From: a virus
Length of the DNA: 27,396 nucleotides
Direction: 5' to 3' (one strand)
Virus record (IMG/VR): IMGVR_UViG_3300048691_000029
Coordinates: 1-27,396 of that record
Below are positions 1-6,063 of the stretch, piece after piece. The notes beneath the pieces are model-generated. The model did not search any database, had not been told where the DNA came from, and saw nothing but the letters and a program-made list of their open reading frames with translations. The position numbers and the translations under genes are program-made. How positions within the stretch are numbered: the stretch's first letter is position 1; every line of letters begins with the position of its first letter.

Positions 1-52
1 TGCTTGGACTGGTTTTATCGTTGCACTTTTTGCTGTGGCGGCGCAAGTATGA
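1..52 (+). CDS. C-terminal end of a membrane protein (partial, runs off left edge)
   Basis: The frame starting at base 2 reads sixteen residues, AWTGFIVALFAVAAQV, and stops with TGA at 50-52. The segment is strongly hydrophobic, as expected for a C-terminal membrane helix. Its stop overlaps the ATG of the next gene in an ATGA (49-52), the same coupling used throughout this genome, which supports it being a real gene end. The family cannot be judged from sixteen residues; a small phage membrane protein such as an exclusion or holin-like protein is possible but unproven. Confidence 0.5.
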   Translation, partial: AWTGFIVALFAVAAQV

Positions 53-435
53 CCGCACCATCACCAGAACAAATAGAAGAGTGGCGCAAAGAAGCGGAAT
101 TTGCTTGGCTTCTTGACCCATCTTCTCAAATCCACGAAGAGTCGTGTTCTGCCTACATCAAAGGCTACCTACGCGCCCGTACCGAGCAAGCCACCGAGAT
201 AACAGAGCTAAAAGATGATTTGCAATTCGTGGAGCGCTGGGCTGTACATCACGGTACAAAGCCACACATGACACCAGAAAATGCATTGTCGGTTATTCAG
301 CATTACCCGCCTATCAGAGCCATAACTAAGAGCTATGTAGACGGCAAAGTTCCCAACACGTTTGACCCGTATGCGCAGATAGCAGCACTCAAAGCGCAGA
401 TTGCAGAACTTATGCCGCTTGTTAATAAAGTATAA
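49..435 (+). CDS. Small hypothetical phage protein, early-region type
   Basis: This gene encodes 128 residues starting at the ATG at 49, chosen because it forms an ATGA overlap with the preceding stop; an in-frame TTG at position 4 would add an unlikely Cys-rich extension. The N-terminus (PSPEQIEEWRKEAEFAWLL) is acidic and helical. It is followed by SAYIKGYLRARTEQA, a pattern often seen in small proteins of phage early regions, and by short coiled-coil segments around residues 55-70 and at the C-terminus. I see no catalytic motif or membrane segment. It heads the left-hand + strand group and lies 88 bases before the HNH endonuclease gene. Function unknown. Confidence 0.7.
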   Translation: MTAPSPEQIEEWRKEAEFAWLLDPSSQIHEESCSAYIKGYLRARTEQATEITELKDDLQFVERWAVHHGTKPHMTPENALSVIQHYPPIRAITKSYVDGKVPNTFDPYAQIAALKAQIAELMPLVNKV

Positions 436-522
436 TCAATGCGTGACTACCTTTAGCGGGGGAAAAGCAGATTGAACCACTGCCTGTCACAACTTTTAAT
501 TGGTTCACATGAAAGGTTCAAC

Positions 523-1038
523 ATGATTACTCAATCCACCCTTAAAAAAAATTTACATTACGCCCCTGAAACTGGGATTTTTACTTGGTTAAAAAATAAA
601 TCACAAAGAGTAAAAATAGGCGCAATTGCAGGGAACTTGCAACAAACTGGGTATGCAAGAATTGAAATTGATGGCATAACCTATAGGTCACATCGTCTTG
701 CTTGGTTATATTGCTACGGGCAAACTCCTGAGTTTTTTATAGACCATATTGATGGCAATAAAAACAACAATAGATTAGAAAATCTCAGAGAGTGCACCAA
801 CTCCGAAAATATGAAGAATCAAGGCGTAAGGGTCACAAATACATCGGGATACAAAGGCGTGTCTTGGCATAAGCGGGATTGCAAATGGGCTGCTTTTGCA
901 AGAATAAACGGAAGGTTAAAACATTTGGGATATTTTGAAACACCCAAAGCCGCGTCAATTGCGTATAACGAATTTGCAAAAATAAATCATGGTGCTTTTT
1001 ATAAAGATACCACCATCACCAAAATATTGAAGGGTTAA
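523..1038 (+). CDS. HNH homing-type endonuclease with C-terminal AP2 domain
   Basis: The product has 171 residues. The centre holds an HNH core, FFIDHIDGNKNNNRLENLRE (about residues 71-90), with the D74-H75 pair as likely metal-site and general-base residues. Residues about 107-160 form an AP2-type DNA-binding domain (SGYKGVSWHKRDCKWAAFAR, then an LGYFETPKAASIAYNEFA helix). The HNH-plus-AP2 combination is typical of free-standing phage homing endonucleases that nick DNA and spread into neighbouring genomes. The ATG at 523 is preceded by AAAGG at good spacing and gives the usual N-terminus; a TTG at 472 would add seventeen residues. It sits between two small hypothetical genes, so it may be a recent insertion. 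Confidence 0.9.
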   Translation: MITQSTLKKNLHYAPETGIFTWLKNKSQRVKIGAIAGNLQQTGYARIEIDGITYRSHRLAWLYCYGQTPEFFIDHIDGNKNNNRLENLRECTNSENMKNQGVRVTNTSGYKGVSWHKRDCKWAAFARINGRLKHLGYFETPKAASIAYNEFAKINHGAFYKDTTITKILKG

Positions 1039-1039
1039 C

Positions 1040-1396
1040 ATGCCAAACATATCAAAAAAAGAAATCAGACAAGCCGTTCATGTTTTGAAAGCCTGCCTAC
1101 ACCACCCCGATGCTGATGATGCAATAGCCATGCTACAAGGGCTACTAGACCAGCCAGAGGGTGAGCCGGTGGCTTATATGAATTCTGATGATTTATGTGC
1201 AGACACCGCTTTTAGATGGGTTAAGTTGGAGGTATTTACAGAACCGCTCTACACCCACCCCACACCATTCACACCCATTACAGCAGCAGATGTGACGCCC
1301 AAAATGATGGTCGAGTGTAACAACAATCTAGCGTCTGACATATCTACCGCCGAGTTCGTCGCCGCTGTCAACGCATACATGGGAGCAAAGAAATGA
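1040..1396 (+). CDS. Small hypothetical phage protein with GEPVAYM and PLYTHP motifs
   Basis: The product has 118 residues. An N-terminal helical part (residues 1-38) is followed by GEPVAYM and, about 25 residues on, EPLYTHP. This PVA[YW]M ... PLYTHP pairing recurs in accessory early proteins of many phages, where it is fused to varied helical segments; its role is unknown. The last third is helical and acidic. The ATG comes one base after the endonuclease stop, with AAGGG inside the end of that gene as a likely ribosome-binding site. The stop overlaps the next ATG in an ATGA at 1393-1396, so the two are probably co-translated. Confidence 0.75.
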   Translation: MPNISKKEIRQAVHVLKACLHHPDADDAIAMLQGLLDQPEGEPVAYMNSDDLCADTAFRWVKLEVFTEPLYTHPTPFTPITAADVTPKMMVECNNNLASDISTAEFVAAVNAYMGAKK

Positions 1397-1770
1397 CCAA
1401 CGCAAATCAATTAGCTTTTAGCTTGGCACAATATGCTGCCTTACATATTGACAACCGTACACCGTCAAGACCGTTTTTGAATGAATGTGCAGAAACACTG
1501 AAAACACAAGCAGCTCAAATCACCCAGCTTCAAGCCGAAGTAGAAGCGCTGCGTAAGGATGCAGAGCGCCTTGATTGGATTATAGAAAACGCCTCAAGTC
1601 GTGGAGGCGGCAACGGTTTCACGCTGCAAGTGTTTGTGCCAGTTGATTGTGAATGTGTAAGAACTGCCATCGACACTGCAATAGCTAAAGACACTCAGCT
1701 AACCGCACTTAGTGAAATGGTCAAACTTAGTGAAGAGTTAGGATTATATGAGCATCCATTATCAAAGTGA
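1393..1770 (+). CDS. Small coiled-coil phage protein with DAERLDWI motif
   Basis: The product has 125 residues. A coiled coil (about residues 33-57, TQAAQITQLQAEVEALRKDA) runs into DAERLDWIIEN, then a Gly-rich turn and VRTAIDTAIAK. This layout is common among small early-region phage proteins of unknown role. The C-terminus, LTALSEMVKLSEELGLYE, closely resembles the C-terminus of the NinG-like protein at the other end of the window (LTALQDMVRMNQEMGLYE), and the similarity extends to the DNA. It is the last + strand gene before the convergent junction and is coupled to the preceding gene by ATGA. Confidence 0.75.
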   Translation: MTNANQLAFSLAQYAALHIDNRTPSRPFLNECAETLKTQAAQITQLQAEVEALRKDAERLDWIIENASSRGGGNGFTLQVFVPVDCECVRTAIDTAIAKDTQLTALSEMVKLSEELGLYEHPLSK

Positions 1771-1773
1771 ATA

Positions 1774-1841
1774 GATAATGAAATGCAAACCAGCTTTTAT
1801 TCTTTGTTTATCAAAGGGTTAGCTGTTTTTCATTATCTTTT
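1774..1841 (+). terminator. Probable terminator of the + strand operon at the convergent junction
   Basis: GATAATGAAA (1774-1783) is perfectly complementary to TTTCATTATC (1828-1837). Inner arms CAGC (1791-1794) and GCTG (1822-1825) can extend the stem, and CTTTG-TTTAT-CAAAG (1802-1816) forms a hairpin at the tip. The outer stem is followed by TTTTGT on the + strand. It lies four bases after the last + strand stop, which fits a transcription terminator, although the stem is AT-rich. Part of the 3' arm can instead pair with AGATAAT at 1846-1852. Confidence 0.5.
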
Positions 1842-1854
1842 GTATAGATAATTA

Positions 1855-1926
1855 ACCCGCCGATTTGAGCATCGACCTTTACAGTCCAGCACTACCAGTT
1901 TCACCAGCGTTCTAGGCTTGGCGGGT
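1855..1926 (-). other. tRNA-like 72-nt fold downstream of the late operon (not a normal tRNA)
   Basis: Read on the minus strand, ACCCGCC at the 5' end (1926-1920) pairs perfectly over seven bases with GGCGGGT (1861-1855), like an acceptor stem closing 72 nt. Inside are GGTGAAACTGGTAG, which resembles a tRNA D-loop, and GGACTGTAAA, which resembles a tRNA-Tyr anticodon region. A CGAT-GCTCAA-AUCG-type hairpin lies directly against the acceptor-like 3' arm, like a short T-arm. There is no standard T-loop sequence, U33 is missing if the anticodon loop is drawn conventionally, and no CCA is encoded. I treat it as a structured RNA candidate or tRNA relic. Confidence 0.35.
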
Positions 1927-1935
1927 GTTATGTGA

Positions 1936-2181
1936 CTATTTTACACTATCTAGCAATGCCCTATGTTTACTCACACATTCATCATGCGTTTTAACATCGA
2001 TTGCACGGCTTTTTAGCCATGCTAGGCGTATGTCCTCGCCCACGGATATTTGAACGTCAGGTAGGGGTTTACAAGGCTCTGCAATAGCCTCGTCAATCTC
2101 TGGTTCAATTGCTATTGTTGAACATGCCGATAAAAGCAGCATCAGCAGTGCAAGCGTTGTTTTTTGGCAATGTTTCAGCAT
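1936..2181 (-). CDS. Rz1-like outer-membrane spanin lipoprotein
   Basis: The product has 81 residues from the ATG at 2181 (an in-frame TTG at 2190 is the alternative). It starts with a lipoprotein signal: charged MLKHCQKTT, a hydrophobic core ALLMLLL, then lipobox LSAC with the lipidated Cys at residue 20. The mature part has CKPLPDV and ends in ECVSKHRALLDSV, matching the usual C..LP ... C..KH..L pattern of Rz1-like o-spanins. The 5' part overlaps the end of the inner-membrane partner gene in another frame (2105-2181), the classic overlapping arrangement. Inferred role: it links with the Rz-like protein across the periplasm to disrupt the outer membrane at lysis. It is the last gene of the late operon. 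Confidence 0.75.
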   Translation of the reverse strand: MLKHCQKTTLALLMLLLSACSTIAIEPEIDEAIAEPCKPLPDVQISVGEDIRLAWLKSRAIDVKTHDECVSKHRALLDSVK

Positions 2182-2410
2182 ATTTTTCAATCGTTTTTAT
2201 TTTATCGATATAGACGGTTTTTTGCTTAGACTTGGCAAGTTCTAATTCTTTAGCCGCTTTTTCGTTGTTAGCTTTTTGCGCCGTCTCTACAGCTTTCATT
2301 TTGTCTAACAATGGTTTTTGATAGTGCGCCTCGATTCTGTCGTTTAATAGCCACAATGCAAGCAAACCGATTAGCCCGATAACCACATACTCGATTAGCT
2401 TGCTAATCAT
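2105..2410 (-). CDS. Rz-like inner-membrane spanin
   Basis: The product has 101 residues. A single N-terminal membrane helix (about residues 5-22, IEYVVIGLIGLLALWLL) is followed by a long charged coiled coil (about 25-85), including KAVETAQKANNEKAAKELELAK. This is the standard form of an inner-membrane i-spanin, with the coiled coil in the periplasm. Its 3' end overlaps the downstream lipoprotein gene, and the ATG overlaps the preceding gene's stop (ATGA, 2407-2410). It is assigned by topology and position rather than by conserved sequence, since spanins diverge strongly. Confidence 0.75.
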   Translation of the reverse strand: MISKLIEYVVIGLIGLLALWLLNDRIEAHYQKPLLDKMKAVETAQKANNEKAAKELELAKSKQKTVYIDKIKTIEKYAETLPKNNACTADAAFIGMFNNSN

Positions 2411-2832
2411 GGCGCGGTGGCGAATGGTGACACTGGCGTGATGCTGACAAGCGCATTGTTAGCCGTGTCAACATCAGCCGCGCCCTTTGTAGCGTTGACA
2501 ATGCCCAGCACGGTACTAAAGTAGCCACCCATAATGCTAGTCGCAGCGGGTACGAGGATTTTAGCCATTTCAATGCTTACATTAGGCTGTGCTTTGTACT
2601 CAGGGATTTTCCCGCTTACATCGCTAGGGTTATAGACACTGATTTGACTAACGCCTTTGAGTTCAATAGTTTGACCTTCTTTTGCGGTCAATTGAAAAAT
2701 AGGCACGGGCTTGTTTTCTTTAATCGCTGCGATTTGCTTGTCATACATTCGCTCGCTGTGCTTCATCTCGGCAGGTGTAATGGCACAACCTGAGAGGATT
2801 GAAAACGCAATCGTTAAAAATAAAACTTTCAT
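2407..2832 (-). CDS. Phage lipoprotein of the lysis region
   Basis: The product has 141 residues. MKVLFLTIAFSILSGC is a lipoprotein signal with lipobox LSGC and the lipidated Cys at residue 16. The mature protein has a helical start (HSERMYDKQIAAIKE), a beta-rich middle (IELKGVSQISVYNPSD) and a Gly/Ala-rich hydrophobic stretch near residues 95-115 that may contact membrane. It lies between a single-pass miniprotein and the Rz-like gene, and its stop overlaps the latter by ATGA. Proteins of this plan occur in lysis regions of many phages, but their role is not established; a cell-envelope function at lysis is an inference. Confidence 0.7.
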   Translation of the reverse strand: MKVLFLTIAFSILSGCAITPAEMKHSERMYDKQIAAIKENKPVPIFQLTAKEGQTIELKGVSQISVYNPSDVSGKIPEYKAQPNVSIEMAKILVPAATSIMGGYFSTVLGIVNATKGAADVDTANNALVSITPVSPFATAP

Positions 2833-2839
2833 ATTTACC

Positions 2840-2998
2840 TTAATTTGTAGGGGAAAGTGGAGGGAGCTTCAAAAGAATGTAAGTGACTGCGAGTAAGACG
2901 GTAACCACGCCCCAAGCTAGTGCAGAGCTTGTAAGAAAGGCGATTGTTTTACCGACAAACTCGCCGTCTTTCCATTCTTGTTTGGTTGGTTCATTCAT
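2840..2998 (-). CDS. 52-residue single-pass membrane protein
   Basis: The ATG at 2998 is chosen because it overlaps the stop of the preceding mini-gene in an ATGA (2995-2998); an upstream in-frame TTG at 3028 is less likely. The product begins with a charged segment (NEPTKQEWKDGEFVGKT) and has one membrane helix, about residues 23-44 (SSALAWGVVTVLLAVTYILL). The basic and acidic residues before the helix suggest a cytoplasmic N-terminus. It lies immediately downstream of the lysozyme and the 37-residue membrane protein. No family is recognised; an accessory holin or antiholin is possible. Confidence 0.6.
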   Translation of the reverse strand: MNEPTKQEWKDGEFVGKTIAFLTSSALAWGVVTVLLAVTYILLKLPPLSPTN

Positions 2999-3108
2999 GC
3001 GCGTAACCCTATTTTGCGCAGTACCCAAGCTAAAGGAGTATCTAGCCAGCCAGCGTTAAAAGCGTGAAGGCTTAGGCCACCGAGTAAAAATCCAATTGCA
3101 AACCACAT
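2995..3108 (-). CDS. 37-residue membrane miniprotein
   Basis: This short gene reads MWFAIGFLLGGLSLHAFNAG and then WLDTPLAWVLRKIGLRA before TGA. A hydrophobic N-terminal helix is followed by an amphipathic, basic C-terminus. Evidence that it is real: the upstream sequence AGAGGTGAAAAT gives one of the better ribosome-binding sites in the cassette, overlapping the lysozyme stop, and its own stop forms an ATGA with the next ATG. It fills the gap between the lysozyme and the 52-residue protein. Function unknown; lysis control is a guess from position. Confidence 0.6.
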   Translation of the reverse strand: MWFAIGFLLGGLSLHAFNAGWLDTPLAWVLRKIGLRA

Positions 3109-3112
3109 ATTT

Positions 3113-3640
3113 TCACCTCTTAAACAAAGCAAATAGAAGTTTTAGAATACGCGCAAATAACGGTTCTGTCAATTGTGGGGTTACAACGGGTTCTAAGTAC
3201 AATGCAGCTTCGCGCGCGCGGCGGTCTGATAGGCCTTTAACTACTCGCAATTCACCCGCTACTCGCGCTTTATTCCACAATAGAAAAGCCTTAGCCGCGC
3301 CTTGAAAGTCGCCCGAATTGTGAGCTTTAAGAACCGATGACTTGGCAAAGCCACCTTCTCCAATGTTGTAAACCAGCGACACCATAGCGTCAAACTGATT
3401 TTGATTAGGCTTCAAAGTGCATAGCCGTTTAACCGCGCTCTCGCGTGGTGCAAGTGCCATTGCAAACATGGCTTGCGATTCCTCACGGGTAATCGTTCGT
3501 TTATTGCGTACATCGTCAGCCGTTACGCCATCAGTCACGCCTACACTGATAGTAGGTACGCCAGCTATGTCAAAATAAGCTGTTAGCCTCTCGCCCTCGT
3601 CGTGAATAATTGCAGCTATGCCGCGCTGTGATGTTTTCAT
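3113..3640 (-). CDS. Endolysin: GH24 lysozyme (muramidase)
   Basis: The product has 175 residues and belongs to the T4/P22-type lysozymes (glycoside hydrolase family 24), which cut the MurNAc-GlcNAc bond of peptidoglycan. The active-site block HDEGERLTAYFDIAGVPTIS gives Glu15, Asp24 and Thr30 at the family spacing (E-8-D-5-T). Further family features are NQFDAMVSLVYNIGEGGFAKS and LRVVKGLSDRRAREAALYL. The usual TIGYG reads TISVG here. There is no N-terminal signal or SAR helix, so release should need a holin, which fits the neighbouring holin-like gene it overlaps by ATGA. The C-terminal tail is hydrophobic and basic (ILKLLFALFKR). Confidence 0.93.
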   Translation of the reverse strand: MKTSQRGIAAIIHDEGERLTAYFDIAGVPTISVGVTDGVTADDVRNKRTITREESQAMFAMALAPRESAVKRLCTLKPNQNQFDAMVSLVYNIGEGGFAKSSVLKAHNSGDFQGAAKAFLLWNKARVAGELRVVKGLSDRRAREAALYLEPVVTPQLTEPLFARILKLLFALFKR

Positions 3641-3855
3641 TTAGGGTCTAATTCTTGTTTAATAAACTTACCAATTACACCCAATAGCGCAACAGTCATC
3701 GTTGAATAAGCCATCCAAGCGCTAACCCATTTAGGTAGTTCATCTATCCACGCTTGAGGAGTAGCCGCCCAAACGCCTTGAATAGCGCCTACAGCAAGCA
3801 AAGCGCCCGTACTGTAGTGCCGCCATACTTCGAGTGTATTGTCTACTAATTTCAT
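3637..3855 (-). CDS. Probable holin (two membrane helices)
   Basis: The product has 72 residues. Two hydrophobic helices are visible, about residues 13-31 (HYSTGALLAVGAIQGVWAA) and 44-64 (VSAWMAYSTMTVALLGVIGKF), joined by a short loop with an acidic residue (WIDELPKW), plus a basic/acidic C-terminus. The N-terminus (KLVDNTLEVWRHYS) and the overall plan match a family of small phage membrane proteins commonly found next to lysozyme genes and treated as class II-like holins. It overlaps the lysozyme start by ATGA. Inferred role: forms the inner-membrane lesion that lets the lysozyme reach the wall. Confidence 0.75.
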   Translation of the reverse strand: MKLVDNTLEVWRHYSTGALLAVGAIQGVWAATPQAWIDELPKWVSAWMAYSTMTVALLGVIGKFIKQELDPK

Positions 3856-4166
3856 TTATCCCCCGTGAGTTTGATTTTTTCTTGAACTTTTGCTTTCAAG
3901 GTCATAATCTCTAGTTGCTGTTCAACTCGTTTTAGTATTTCAAGTAGTTCCGAGCGCGTGATTGAATTAGTTCTAATTGCATTAAGTTCGACCTGCAATG
4001 ATTTAATATCGTCTGTATTGTGTCTAACCGCACCCGTTAAATCGTGCACCGTCATATATAGTGATGTCGCACCACCAATAAATACTAATGACCCCGCTAA
4101 AAATAACGGCATGAAATACTTTTCAGCAAAAAACATAGTCCAACTAATTCCTGCGGGTTTCGTCAT
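3852..4166 (-). CDS. Membrane protein with C-terminal coiled coil, lysis region
   Basis: The product has 104 residues with one membrane helix, about residues 17-40 (YFMPLFLAGSLVFIGGATSL), followed by a long heptad-like region, about 44-100 (HNTDDIKSLQVELNAIR and ELLEILKRVEQQLEIMTL). The form is like XhlA-type or other holin-partner proteins, but sequence similarity is not clear. It is overlapped at both ends by ATGA junctions, with the hydrolase upstream and the holin downstream. A second holin or antiholin is the most likely role by context. Confidence 0.6.
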   Translation of the reverse strand: MTKPAGISWTMFFAEKYFMPLFLAGSLVFIGGATSLYMTVHDLTGAVRHNTDDIKSLQVELNAIRTNSITRSELLEILKRVEQQLEIMTLKAKVQEKIKLTGDK

Positions 4167-4588
4167 TTCACTAACTTTCTGATAACATGGGTTAATATCT
4201 TTTCAGGTGTTACCCTGTACTTTTCCTCTAGTCCAAGCATTAAGGCGGTTAATTCGTGACAATACTCACGTTTTGAGTCTCGAATTTTGAACATTGTAAC
4301 AAAATCTAGCAGGCTACAAAAATCATAACCATGTCCAGCAACTTTAGAATAAGCAAGTAAAGCATCTACTTCTCCACTTGTGCCAAGGTCAAACCATTCG
4401 TAATGACTGGCTGTTTCAGCATCTAAGTCATAATCTCGCACCCCAGCACGGTCACGCCCGTTTTTCAGGGCTACCGCTTCATATAATCTACCGTTTATTT
4501 CAATGGCAGAATGTGAATATTGTGAACATAGAAGTATTCTGACAATCGTGTGATACCAGCTATTGCCACGTTTAAAACCTAGCTTCAT
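4163..4588 (-). CDS. Permuted papain-like hydrolase (YiiX/NlpC-P60 type)
   Basis: The product has 141 residues. The N-terminal half has the catalytic-His block YSHSAIEINGRLYEAVA (His26), and the C-terminal half has GYDFCSLLDF and REYCHELTALML with the candidate nucleophile Cys110. This His-before-Cys order is the circularly permuted arrangement of YiiX/YebB-like amidase-fold cysteine hydrolases. The family usually acts on peptidoglycan peptides or other amide/acyl bonds; the substrate is not determined here. It lies between the tail fibre gene and the lysis genes, overlapping both by 4 nt, so it could be a tail-associated wall hydrolase or a lysis factor. Confidence 0.7.
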   Translation of the reverse strand: MKLGFKRGNSWYHTIVRILLCSQYSHSAIEINGRLYEAVALKNGRDRAGVRDYDLDAETASHYEWFDLGTSGEVDALLAYSKVAGHGYDFCSLLDFVTMFKIRDSKREYCHELTALMLGLEEKYRVTPEKILTHVIRKLVK

Positions 4589-5946
4589 AGACGCGCATTA
4601 AATTCAATGTAGTTTGCCACCCCGTTTGGTATTTGTAAACCAACCCCAGCGCCTGCAGCACCTACCGCCGCATGGGTAACGTCCATCATTACCTGATTTT
4701 TTGAGCTGTAAACAGTTGACGCAGTAGCCGCAGTAATACCACCTGAATAATCAAGCTGTACGCCTGAAAATACAACTGTTGGCTTTGCATACATGGGTAC
4801 TGGAGGATTTATCCAAATACGCGAACCTGTTGTGCTTGATTGACGACCAGAACCCCAGCCAGTTATGCCGTCGATTCCCGTTACCCTTACGTGAAACCGT
4901 TGGCAATTAGCAATATCTTGTTGTGGGCTTACTTGTTCAAACGATGTTGGATTTGTGCCAATTTCAAATTGTAATTTTTGATGATACCCAACTGGTAGAG
5001 ATATAAATATCGTAGGGTCGCCATTATGTGTATATATTAATGGAGATATTCCTGAAGCAGTTGCCCCAATTTGTGCTGTGCCAGAAAACCCAGATAAAAC
5101 TAATTTATCACCAGCACGTAAACTAGACGGAGTTTCCACTGTTTGCAACAATGTCCCAGCCGTAATATTGCAGTCTTGCAACCCTGCTGTTGCTGCGTAA
5201 GTGCAGCCCCCAGCCCCTGCCCTCCAACAGTCATGCCCAAACGCTAGTGCAGCTAATGGGGTAAAATTAATATAGGAATCTTGATTTACAAAAAAACTAG
5301 CATTTTTCAATAAATTTTTTGCAATTCCATTAGGGACACCTAACGAATCTCTAGCTGCTTGCGAGTTAGGCAGCGACGGTTTAGTTGGACTAAGAATTGA
5401 ATAACTTAAAGCTGATAATCCACTATCTAAAGCTAAACTGTCATTTAAAAGCGTTACCGTAGTAAATCCTAATGAAAAGACAGAGCTTAAAACGCGACTG
5501 TACGCCGTGCCGCCTGTGTTTGTTGTTTTTACGCGCATACCTACTGGTAAAGTAAGCGTCTGGTCACCCGTAGCACTAAAAACAGTACCAGATACATACG
5601 ATATTGCAAAGGTAGCAGGCATCCATTCAGGCGTTGATAAAGCTACCTGAGAGGGGTCATTAATGCCTGTAATGTTGTCAAACGTATAAAGTGTAGTTAC
5701 ATCCGTACTGTCTTTAATGATGAATTTATAGGCAACCCCCGCGCTTAAAAAGATAGGGTTAGCCGTAGCGCCTAGACTGTTTAAAATGATTGGGTTAGTC
5801 TGTGCAATAGCACCCGCGCTAGTTGTCCAAGTGCCTGCGGGTGTTGATGTTCCTGCTAAGTAGGTGTAAATCTTTCCACCATTAAGCGGGTTTCCGTTAA
5901 CATCTACAATTTGACTGTTGCCGATAGGGCTTAAATATGCTGGCAT
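4585..5946 (-). CDS. Tail fibre / receptor-binding protein
   Basis: The product has 453 residues. The N-terminus, QIVDVNGNPLNGGKIYTYLA followed by GTSTPAGTW..T and NPIILNSLG, is the conserved virion-attachment domain found at the start of many podovirus tail fibres and spikes; GVAYKFIIKDS follows. The remainder is beta-rich and Gly/Ser/Thr-rich, consistent with a trimeric fibre. The receptor-binding part should be the C-terminal half, from about residue 215 (LLKNASFFVNQDSYINFTP). There is no catalytic spike signature I recognise. AAAGGA lies upstream of the ATG. It follows the ejection genes, the same place as tailspike gp9 in P22. Confidence 0.85.
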   Translation of the reverse strand: MPAYLSPIGNSQIVDVNGNPLNGGKIYTYLAGTSTPAGTWTTSAGAIAQTNPIILNSLGATANPIFLSAGVAYKFIIKDSTDVTTLYTFDNITGINDPSQVALSTPEWMPATFAISYVSGTVFSATGDQTLTLPVGMRVKTTNTGGTAYSRVLSSVFSLGFTTVTLLNDSLALDSGLSALSYSILSPTKPSLPNSQAARDSLGVPNGIAKNLLKNASFFVNQDSYINFTPLAALAFGHDCWRAGAGGCTYAATAGLQDCNITAGTLLQTVETPSSLRAGDKLVLSGFSGTAQIGATASGISPLIYTHNGDPTIFISLPVGYHQKLQFEIGTNPTSFEQVSPQQDIANCQRFHVRVTGIDGITGWGSGRQSSTTGSRIWINPPVPMYAKPTVVFSGVQLDYSGGITAATASTVYSSKNQVMMDVTHAAVGAAGAGVGLQIPNGVANYIEFNARL

Positions 5947-5967
5947 GGTTTTCCTTTAAAATGTCTT

Positions 5968-6063
5968 ATGACCTATATCGAATTTAAAATATACAAAGCT
6001 GTTTTTGTCGTTGCTGTTATTTTTATCATTAGCTTTTGGCAAGGCTTTACTGCGAAGCGATAG
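5968..6063 (+). CDS. Possible 31-residue membrane protein on the opposite strand
   Basis: In the 100-base gap between the tail-fibre and ejection genes, the + strand reads MTYIEFKIYKAVFVVAVIFI and then ISFWQGFTAKR before TAG. It has a charged N-terminus, one clean membrane helix and a basic end, which is like a real small phage membrane protein. Against it: there is no clear ribosome-binding site, it runs against the late operon, and it overlaps the 3' end of the ejection gene by 17 nt. Tentative. Confidence 0.35.
   Translation: MTYIEFKIYKAVFVVAVIFIISFWQGFTAKR

Noticed and set aside
4-48. N-terminal extension of the first + strand gene from TTG at position 4
   Set aside because: The ATG at 49 forms an ATGA overlap with the stop of a hydrophobic upstream frame; the extension is Cys-rich and unlike the rest.
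1855-1926. Functional tRNA gene
   Set aside because: No standard T-arm, anticodon loop without U33 on the minus strand, no GG-containing D-loop on the + strand. Kept only as a tRNA-like element.
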